This document shows positions 58,205 through 64,000 of a stretch of DNA of 64,000 nucleotides, piece after piece. This DNA comes from an uncultured Adlercreutzia sp. Lineage in GTDB: Bacteria > Actinomycetota > Coriobacteriia > Coriobacteriales > Eggerthellaceae. The notes under the pieces are model-generated. The model had not been told where the DNA came from and did not search any database. It worked only from the letters and a program-made list of their open reading frames with translations. Both the position numbers and the translations under genes were made by a program. The number at the start of each line of letters is the position of its first letter. The stretch's first letter is position 1. The DNA is taken from contig NZ_CAUASN010000008.1 of assembly GCF_958431955.1 (NCBI RefSeq), forward strand, positions 15,581 to 79,580. Reading direction: 5' to 3'.

Positions 58205-60190
58205 ATGGAAGACGCGCTGCTCGAAATAATCGCTGCCCTGGATGCGGGCGAGGCCGTTGACGCCCTCTGGCTCGACAAGCTGGTGCGGCGCCACAACCGC
58301 GCCGCTCGCGACGGCACGCGCCAGGTGGCGAAGCGGCGCCTGCTCCCCTACTACCTGCGCGTGCGCGCCGACGAGCCCGAGCGCTGGGCGTCGTGGAACG
58401 TGAGCGAGGCCACCGACGCGGCCCTCATGCGCCTTCTGCAGGCCAAGCCCCGGCGCACCGCCTCGGGCGTGGCCACTATCACCGTGCTCACCAAGCCGTG
58501 GCCCTGTTCGGGCGCTTGCGTGTTCTGCCCGAGCGACATCCGCATGCCGAAGAGCTATTTGGCCGACGAGCCCGCCTGCCAGCGCGCCGAGCGCTGCTGG
58601 TTCGACCCCTACCTGCAGGTAGCTGCCCGTCTGCGCGCCCTTACGGACATGGGGCACGTGACCGATAAGGTGGAGCTCATCGTGCTCGGCGGCACCTGGA
58701 GCGACTACCCCGAGGCCTACCAGCGCTGGTTCATCGGCGAGCTGTTCCGTGCGCTAAACGCGGGCGACGAGGAACGCGCGGCTGAGGCGGCGGAGCGCCG
58801 CGCGTGGTACGAGGCGCAAGACCTTCCCCGCGAACGGGACGAATTGACTGAGGCCACAGCCGCCATCCAGCAGCGCATCAACACCGGGGAGCTCACCTAC
58901 AACGAAGCCTGGGGGATCGTCTACAGAAGAGAGGCCTTCGGGGACGAAGCCGCCCAGGGAGCGCTTTTCGGGGCGGCGGCAAAAGCCCCGAGGGCAGATC
59001 AGCATCCGCCTCGACGGGAAGACGGCAGCGAGGAGGTTTCCTGGGACGACCTTTTCGCCCTGCACCGCGCCAACGAGAGCGCCGCCAAGCGTGTCGTGGG
59101 CCTCGTGGTGGAAACGCGCCCCGACCTCGTCACGCCCGAAAGCTGCCGCACGCTGCGGGCGCTCGGCTGCACCAAGGTGCAGATCGGCATCCAAAGCCTG
59201 CGCGATGACCTGCTCGCCGCCAACGGGCGCGCCATCACCTCCGAGCGCATCGCGCAGGCCATGGCCTGCCTGCGCCTGTGGGGCTTCAAAAGCCACGTGC
59301 ACTTCATGGCAAACCTGCTCGGCGCCACACCCGAAGGCGACGTTGCCGACTACGCGCGCCTCGTGACCGATGCGCGCTTTCTGCCCGATGAGGTGAAGCT
59401 GTACCCCTGCTGCCTCGTGGAAAGCGCCCGCCTGACCGAGGCCTACGAGAGCGGACAGTGGCGCCCCTACACCGAAGAGGAGCTGGTAGGCGTGCTGGCG
59501 GCCGACGTGCTCGCCACGCCGCCCTGGACTCGCATCTCGCGCATGATCCGCGACATTTCCGCCACCGACATCCTCGCGGGCAACAAGAAGACGAACCTGC
59601 GGCAGATCGTGGACGCCGCCGTGCAGGGCGATGCGGCGGCGCCCGAGACTCCCGACGAGCCGAAGGACGGCGGCATCCCCGAGGGCGATGCCGTGCAGAA
59701 GGCCGCCGCGAGCGCCCCTTTCCCCATAGGCTCTTCCTCGGCCGCCGTGCGCGAAATTCGTTCACGCGAGATCTCCGTCGAGGGCGCATCTCTGGACGAC
59801 CTTTCCCTGGAGACCATCGCCTACCGCACCTCGAACACCGAGGAGCGCTTCCTGCAATGGGTCACCCCCGAGAACAAGATCGCCGGCTTCTGCCGTCTGT
59901 CGCTGCCCGACCAGACGCTTCTGTCGAAACGGCCTAACGCCCCCTTCCCCGCACTGGGCGAGGCCATGATCCGCGAGGTGCACGTCTACGGGAAGGTGGC
60001 CGCCCTGCACCGCACCGGCGAGGGGACCCAGCACCTGGGCCTCGGCCGCAAGCTCGTGGAGGAAGCCTGCCGCCAGGCAGCCGAGGCTGGCTACGGCGCC
60101 GTGAACGTCATCAGTGCCGTGGGCACCCGCGCGTACTATCGGCAGCTGGGCTTCATCGACTCCGGCCTGTACCAGAGGCGGCCGCTATGA
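58205..60190 (+). CDS. elp3: Elp3-type radical SAM/GNAT tRNA wobble-uridine enzyme
   Basis: A 661-aa bacterial Elp3, predicted to make 5-carboxymethyluridine at tRNA U34 from acetyl-CoA. The radical-SAM cluster motif is Cys101-X3-Cys105-X2-Cys108 (PCSGACVFCPSDIRMPKSYL), and GGTWSDYPEAYQRWFI is an Elp3 hallmark. The GNAT domain ends the protein, with IREVHVYG, TQHLGLGRKL and AYYRQLGF. An insertion of about 100 residues (near 185-290) makes it longer than archaeal Elp3. It overlaps the next gene by four bases (ATGA). Confidence 0.92.
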   Translation: MEDALLEIIAALDAGEAVDALWLDKLVRRHNRAARDGTRQVAKRRLLPYYLRVRADEPERWASWNVSEATDAALMRLLQAKPRRTASGVATITVLTKPWPCSGACVFCPSDIRMPKSYLADEPACQRAERCWFDPYLQVAARLRALTDMGHVTDKVELIVLGGTWSDYPEAYQRWFIGELFRALNAGDEERAAEAAERRAWYEAQDLPRERDELTEATAAIQQRINTGELTYNEAWGIVYRREAFGDEAAQGALFGAAAKAPRADQHPPRREDGSEEVSWDDLFALHRANESAAKRVVGLVVETRPDLVTPESCRTLRALGCTKVQIGIQSLRDDLLAANGRAITSERIAQAMACLRLWGFKSHVHFMANLLGATPEGDVADYARLVTDARFLPDEVKLYPCCLVESARLTEAYESGQWRPYTEEELVGVLAADVLATPPWTRISRMIRDISATDILAGNKKTNLRQIVDAAVQGDAAAPETPDEPKDGGIPEGDAVQKAAASAPFPIGSSSAAVREIRSREISVEGASLDDLSLETIAYRTSNTEERFLQWVTPENKIAGFCRLSLPDQTLLSKRPNAPFPALGEAMIREVHVYGKVAALHRTGEGTQHLGLGRKLVEEACRQAAEAGYGAVNVISAVGTRAYYRQLGFIDSGLYQRRPL

Positions 60191-61098
60191 GCTACGATGC
60201 CGCGACCATCCGCCAGCTGAACGCCCTCACAAGCGAGTTCTACGCCCGCGAGGCCACCTCGTTCTCGGCCACGCGCCAATCGCCTTGGCACGGTTGGGAG
60301 CGGGCATGGGATACCATCGTCGCCGCAGACCCGGCCTTTGCCGCCCGGGCCCTCTCGGTGCTCGACCTCGGCTGCGGCAATTTGCGCTTCGAGCGCTTCT
60401 TGGCAGAAAGGACGACCGGCCCCCTTGCCGTCACGGCCATAGACAACTGCGCTCCTCTGGTGAAGGGCAGCCGGCAACCCGCGTCGAACCCCGCGCCTCC
60501 CAACGCTGCGGGCCGCCAGTGCACTTTCGCCGACAACCCCGAGAACGCGACACCCCCGCATGCGGAGGAGGGTCCCGCGGCCCGCAGGCCTGTCGCTGTC
60601 GATTTCCGACACATCGATATCGTGAAGTCGCTTCTGGAAGACGCCCTCGCCGACTACCTCCCTCGCAGCACCTGCGACCTCGCGGTGGCTTTCGGACTCA
60701 TGCACCACTTGCCCACGCTCGCCCTCCGTGCCCGCGTTCTTCAAGAGCTCATAAGCGCTCTCCGTCCCGGCGGGTTCGCCATCGTGTCCTTCTGGCAGTT
60801 CCTCAACGACCCTCGCCTTGCCGCCAAGGCTCAAGCCACCACCGCTGAGGGCCGAGCCGAACGCGGCCTGCCGCCCTTCCGGGAAAACGACTTCCTCCTC
60901 GGCTGGCAGGAAACCCAGCACATCTACCGCTTTTGCCACCACGCACCCGACAGCGAAATAGACGCTCTTCTCGCAACCGCCGAACGAGAACTGGCCCGGG
61001 CCGGCTCCCCCGACCCTGCTTTCCGCGAGGTGACCCGTTTCTCCGCCGACGGGAAGGCGGGCAACCTCAACCGCTATGTAGTTTTGCAGCGCGCCTGA
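60187..61098 (+). CDS. Trm9/ALKBH8-like SAM-dependent methyltransferase
   Basis: A 303-aa class I methyltransferase. SFSATRQSPW near residue 25 matches the Trm9 signature (FSxTRxxPW). VLDLGCGN is motif I, and VAFGLMHHLP and LRPGGFAIVSFW follow the Trm9 pattern. C-terminal QHIYRFCHH and NLNRYVVLQ match Trm9's YYHLF and NWWVV ends. Trm9 methylates the cm5U34 made by Elongator to mcm5U. Overlap with elp3 supports that chemistry here. Residues about 95-135 are a low-complexity insertion. The assignment is from motifs read by eye. Confidence 0.8.
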   Translation: MSYDAATIRQLNALTSEFYAREATSFSATRQSPWHGWERAWDTIVAADPAFAARALSVLDLGCGNLRFERFLAERTTGPLAVTAIDNCAPLVKGSRQPASNPAPPNAAGRQCTFADNPENATPPHAEEGPAARRPVAVDFRHIDIVKSLLEDALADYLPRSTCDLAVAFGLMHHLPTLALRARVLQELISALRPGGFAIVSFWQFLNDPRLAAKAQATTAEGRAERGLPPFRENDFLLGWQETQHIYRFCHHAPDSEIDALLATAERELARAGSPDPAFREVTRFSADGKAGNLNRYVVLQRA

Positions 61099-61131
61099 GA
61101 AACACCGCGCTCATTTGCTAAAGTTCGCCCC

Positions 61132-61485
61132 ATGGCAAGAACACCCGACACCCCGGCCGTCGCTCGCCGCCGCAAGCGCGAGAAGCGCACCATCTCCCAG
61201 ATGGTGGCCATCTACTGCGCTGGAAACCACGACGCCGCCGAGCGCACCGAGTCGAGCTTCGCGGGCGAGCCGCTCTGCCCCGCGTGCAAGGCCCTCGACG
61301 ACTACTGCGTGGCGCGCACCGAGCGCTGCCGGTCGATGCACCGCAAGACGAGCTGCGAGGAATGCGGCAACCACTGCTATGCCCCCGCCGAGCGCGAGCA
61401 GATCCGCGCCGTCATGCGCTACGCCGGCCCCCGCATGCTCCGCCACCACCCCGTCGCCGCCCTGCGGCACCTGCTTGGGAAGTAG
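61132..61485 (+). CDS. YgbA-family (nitrous oxide-stimulated promoter) protein
   Basis: A 117-aa Cys-rich basic protein. REKRTISQMVAIYCAGNH, LCPACKALDDY, RCRSMHRKTSCEECGNHCY and VMRYAGPRMLRHHP match the YgbA_NO family. E. coli ygbA is in the NsrR (nitric oxide) regulon and linked to nitrosative stress; its biochemistry is unsettled. The eight cysteines could bind metal. It starts 33 bases after the methyltransferase stop and so is probably the third gene of the elp3 operon. Confidence 0.85.
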   Translation: MARTPDTPAVARRRKREKRTISQMVAIYCAGNHDAAERTESSFAGEPLCPACKALDDYCVARTERCRSMHRKTSCEECGNHCYAPAEREQIRAVMRYAGPRMLRHHPVAALRHLLGK

Positions 61486-61590
61486 CAGCCTCCCCCGCAT
61501 CCCGGCAGGCCGTCCCCGGCTGGGAGGCATCCCGAGAAGACCCGCGACCCGTGCAAGCCACCATGAGGCCATTCGCTGCCACCAAATAAC

Positions 61591-61807
61591 GAAAAGTCGC
61601 CATTTTGGACAAACTGAGCGAAAAAGCGCCACGCGTTTGCGGAAAGTCGCCCTTCCGGCACCGCTTTCAGGCCAATGTCACGCTCGCAATTCGGGAGATC
61701 TCGCAAAACACCTGGTCACTTTCGCTCTCATAACAGCCGACCGTTACCATCGCAGTCCCCATAGCACCGAAATGGCGACTTTCCGCAAACGAGTGGCCGC
61801 TTTCGGC
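61591..61807. repeat. Inverted and direct repeats downstream of the elp3 operon
   Basis: CGTTTGCGGAAAGTCGCC (61,634-61,651) is repeated in perfect inverted form at 61,774-61,791, and the similarity extends several bases on each side (AGCG-GCCAC). A further direct copy, GAAAAGTCGCCATTTTGG, is at 61,591-61,608. Read in the other sense, TGGCGACTTTCCG resembles the TTTGGCAAGTTTTCG arm of the 57,994 element. The 360-bp gap 61,486-61,845 contains no gene. Confidence 0.75.
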
Positions 61808-61845
61808 TCAAGCAGGTGCTCCCCCCATGGCTGAGAGCCCGAGCA

Positions 61846-62313
61846 TCAGAAGCCCAGATACCCCAGCAAGCCCGTGCAGCCGTCGCAGACGTCCTCGTAG
61901 GTGGTGTCGAAGTCGCCCGTGTACCAGGGGTCGGCCACATCGCGCGTGCTGCCGGCGAATTCGAGCAGCTTGTGCAGCTTGCCCGCCGGATCTCCCCCGA
62001 GCATGCGGCCCATGTTGCGCATGTTCGCCTCGTCCATACCGACGATCAGGTCGAACGCCTCGTAGTCGGCCCGGCGCAGCTGGCGCGCCCGCTTCTTCTC
62101 GAATCCGCCGATGCCGTGGCGGCGCAACTCCCCCACCGTGCCCGGGTGCACCGGGTTTCCGATCTCCTCGGTGCTCGTGGCCGCCGACGCGATTTCGAAC
62201 TCATCGGCCAACCCGCGACGGGCCACCATATCCTTCAACACGAACTCGGCCATCGTCGACCGGCAGATATTCCCATGGCACACAAACAGGATGCGAAACG
62301 ACGGTTGGGGCAT
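61846..62313 (-). CDS. Low-molecular-weight protein tyrosine phosphatase
   Basis: A 155-aa LMW-PTP. The P-loop FVCHGNICRSTMAE contains the CX5R motif, and DPWYTGDFDTTYEDV carries the general-acid Asp. Length is standard. It would dephosphorylate tyrosine or arginine residues in the cytoplasm. No partner kinase is adjacent. Confidence 0.94.
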   Translation of the reverse strand: MPQPSFRILFVCHGNICRSTMAEFVLKDMVARRGLADEFEIASAATSTEEIGNPVHPGTVGELRRHGIGGFEKKRARQLRRADYEAFDLIVGMDEANMRNMGRMLGGDPAGKLHKLLEFAGSTRDVADPWYTGDFDTTYEDVCDGCTGLLGYLGF

Positions 62314-62377
62314 ATTGAAATCCTTTGCGAATAGGCGGCGGAATTAGAAACTGAACTAGTGTCTTGCAAAACAAAGC

Positions 62378-62405
62378 AAGGAGGAGGCCTTGTTGCCTCC
62401 TCCTT
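62378..62405 (-). terminator. Terminator after the lipoprotein gene
   Basis: AAGGAGGAGGC pairs perfectly with GCCTCCTCCTT (11 bp, 6-nt loop); the minus-strand tail is GCTTTGTTTTGC. It lies about 115 bases after the lipoprotein stop and before the phosphatase gene. Confidence 0.85.
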
Positions 62406-62518
62406 CCCCAAGCATCTAACAAGCATACCGAAAACCCCGTTGTCAACCGAGGAAAGTCAGTAAAAATCCTTGCAAATTCGCTTTCCCGAAATAATTGGCG
62501 AGAGCAAGTCCGAAGCCG

Positions 62519-63028
62519 CTACTCTACCCGTTTGAACTCAACACCAACTTTGCTGGCGAGTTTGCCGCCATCAATTACTTCCCCTACCACATGGTCGGTG
62601 TTCTCCCTTCCACCAAGGTTCCACTCCAGATAAACCAACTTCGTTTCGTTAATCTCTAACAACTCGTCAATTTCTGCATCGGAAGCACCTGCTGAAGCCT
62701 CGGCCTCCTCGTTCATATCTCCAATATATCTATGATCCTTGAACATGGCGACACCCCTCAGCGGAGTACCGAAGCCGTTTTCGGCACTGTACTCGATAAA
62801 AGTATAGTCACCCGGATCATCGGCCTCCGCATCGGCGCTTATGTGGATGACATCGCCACGCAAAACGAAAGTGTCCGGCGCCTTCGCCATGCCAACGAGC
62901 TTTTCCAGATCATCGGCGGCGCGCGACTCCCCCTCGCTCATCATGAAACCCGAAGCGCATCCTCCCAGGCAAACGGAAAGCGCACAAGCGATAGCGACAG
63001 CCAGCATTCCCTTCAGTCCTCTTTTCAC
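62519..63028 (-). CDS. Small lipoprotein of unknown function
   Basis: A 169-aa predicted lipoprotein. The signal MKRGLKGMLAVAIACALSVC is followed by the lipobox LGGC. The mature part is acidic, with DTFVLRGDVIHISAD and FIEYSAENGFG, and I recognise no domain. The GTG at 63,028 has AAAGGAG upstream and is preferred over a TTG five codons earlier. A terminator follows. It is divergent from ettA. Confidence 0.78.
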   Translation of the reverse strand: MKRGLKGMLAVAIACALSVCLGGCASGFMMSEGESRAADDLEKLVGMAKAPDTFVLRGDVIHISADAEADDPGDYTFIEYSAENGFGTPLRGVAMFKDHRYIGDMNEEAEASAGASDAEIDELLEINETKLVYLEWNLGGRENTDHVVGEVIDGGKLASKVGVEFKRVE

Positions 63029-63299
63029 AACCACTCCTTTCAATGGGGTGCCCTACTTTTACCATCGCTTCGAAAAAAATCGTTGCGCAACAACGCAGCA
63101 AGCCCATTTCGAATTGCGAGGAAATCGTGAGACAGGGCACATTCGCCACCATCGTCCCAGCGGCCCAAGGAGAAACGAACATCGTGGGTATTTACCGAGT
63201 TGCGAGGGTTTCGGGGAACGTGAAGCGAGAAGCGTGAGAAAATAGCATGTTGAGCGAACATTTAACTATGCTTTTCGTAAGCGACGGAACAGGAGCACT

Positions 63300-64000
63300 A
63301 TGGCAGAGTTCATCTACCAAATGTACAAGGCCCGCAAGGCGGTGGGCGACAAGGTTATTCTGGACGACGTCACGCTGTCGTTCTACCCCGGCGCGAAGAT
63401 CGGCGTCGTGGGCCCCAACGGCATGGGCAAGTCTACCCTGCTCAAGGTCATGGCCGGCCTGGAGGAGGTCTCCAACGGCGAGGCGCGCCTCACGCCCGGC
63501 TACACCGTGGGCATCCTGCAGCAGGAGCCGCCGCTCGACGAGGACAAGACGGTGCTCGAGAACATCCAGATGGCCTTCGCCGATGTGCTCGCCAAGGTGG
63601 AGCGCTTCAACCAGATCGGCGAGGAGATGGCCGCGCCCGACGCCGACTTCGACGCGCTCATGGAGGAAATGGGCCGCCTGCAGGACGAGATCGACGCCGC
63701 CAACGGGTGGGACCTCGATTCCCAGCTCTCCCAGGCCATGGACGCGCTGCAGTGCCCCGACCCTGACGCGCCGGTGAGCATCCTCTCCGGCGGCGAGCGG
63801 CGCCGCGTGGCGCTCTGCCGCCTGCTGCTCGAGGCCCCCGACCTGCTGCTTCTGGACGAGCCCACCAACCACCTGGACGCCGAAAGCGTGCTGTGGCTCG
63901 AGCAGTTCCTGAAGACCTACCCGGGCGCGGTGCTCGCCGTCACCCACGACCGCTACTTCCTCGACCACGTGGCCGAGTGGATCTGCGAGGTGGACCGCGG
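63300..64000 (+). CDS. ettA: ABC-F translation factor EttA, N-terminal part (cut by the window edge)
   Basis: The first 233 codons of an ABC-F protein, starting MAEFIYQMYKARKAVGDKVI, as in EttA. The first ATPase domain is complete: Walker A GPNGMGKST, signature LSGGERRRV and Walker B LLLLDEPTNHLD, then VTHDRYFLD. EttA binds the ribosomal E site and gates the first peptide bond by ATP level. The ATG at 63,300 follows AGGAGC. The frame is open at the window end. Confidence 0.92.
   Translation, partial: MAEFIYQMYKARKAVGDKVILDDVTLSFYPGAKIGVVGPNGMGKSTLLKVMAGLEEVSNGEARLTPGYTVGILQQEPPLDEDKTVLENIQMAFADVLAKVERFNQIGEEMAAPDADFDALMEEMGRLQDEIDAANGWDLDSQLSQAMDALQCPDPDAPVSILSGGERRRVALCRLLLEAPDLLLLDEPTNHLDAESVLWLEQFLKTYPGAVLAVTHDRYFLDHVAEWICEVDR

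Noticed and set aside
63247..63777. A 176-codon frame with Arg/Ser/Pro-rich translation at the end of the window
   Set aside because: It is an out-of-frame shadow of ettA, whose frame runs from 63,300 to the window edge.

Overview
This is a 64-kb piece of a high-GC bacterial chromosome. The gene content points to the Coriobacteriia, most likely Eggerthellaceae (anaerobic gut actinobacteria): a Tat-exported molybdopterin reductase with FeS and NrfD-type partners, a pentaheme NrfA-like cytochrome with a c-heme sensor kinase, FabK-based fatty acid synthesis with a fused AccD-AccA, meso-diaminopimelate dehydrogenase, a membrane LuxR regulator and VanRS-like signalling. I cannot assign a genus from the sequence alone. 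I see no tRNA, rRNA, CRISPR array, integrase or transposase gene.

Layout. 1-5.4 kb: the end of an unidentified gene, a C69 dipeptidase, and an esterase / HXXXD-acyltransferase / zinc-ribbon membrane protein operon. 5.4-10.6 kb: a complete ECF transporter (T, A, A, S) behind a T-box that I read as tryptophan-specific, next to DAHP synthase and chorismate mutase, so an aromatic amino acid locus. 10.6-13 kb: a DUF308 protein and a HEPN/MNT toxin-antitoxin pair whose MNT protein carries an AbrB-type DNA-binding domain. 12.5-17.6 kb: a molybdopterin reductase operon (catalytic, FeS, NrfD-type anchor, TorD chaperone). 17.8-20.3 kb: two toxin-antitoxin modules; the hipBA module lies exactly between two identical 62-bp repeats derived from the 3' end of the neighbouring slipin gene. 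20.3-24 kb: slipin, GntR regulator, a second NrfD-type membrane protein, and UppP. 24-29.7 kb: LuxR regulator, acyltransferase, SpoU methyltransferase, Ser/Thr kinase with an XRE partner, and a DUF5067-type membrane protein. 29.9-36.7 kb: an ABC-2 transporter, a C39-type peptidase, and a VanRS-like two-component system coupled to ddh. 36.8-39 kb: a dicarboxylate/amino acid symporter and an SDR-fold protein. 39-47.6 kb: type II fatty acid synthesis (accDA, fabZ, fabF, fabG, fabD, fabK, with fabH divergent). 47.7-52.3 kb: CapA-like protein, a low-complexity membrane protein, a sortase-like protein, and Ppx/GppA. 52.4-56 kb: a response regulator, a c-heme-binding sensor kinase and the pentaheme cytochrome, bracketed by a 27-bp direct repeat. 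56.3-64 kb: a TIM-barrel protein, ThrH, an Elp3 / Trm9-like / YgbA operon, a low-molecular-weight phosphatase, a lipoprotein, and the start of ettA.

The strongest candidate for something undescribed is the operon at 58,205-61,485. It joins an Elp3-type radical SAM/GNAT tRNA wobble-uridine enzyme to a methyltransferase with Trm9/ALKBH8 signatures and a YgbA (nitrosative stress) protein. This would be a eukaryote-like cm5U to mcm5U route in a bacterium. Also notable are the hipBA cassette with its 62-bp repeats and three evenly spaced operators; shared TTGTC-N4-GACAA operators linking two NrfD-type operons 5 kb apart; and a family of about 28-nt inverted repeats with variable centres in at least three intergenic regions, two copies of which bracket the elp3 operon.
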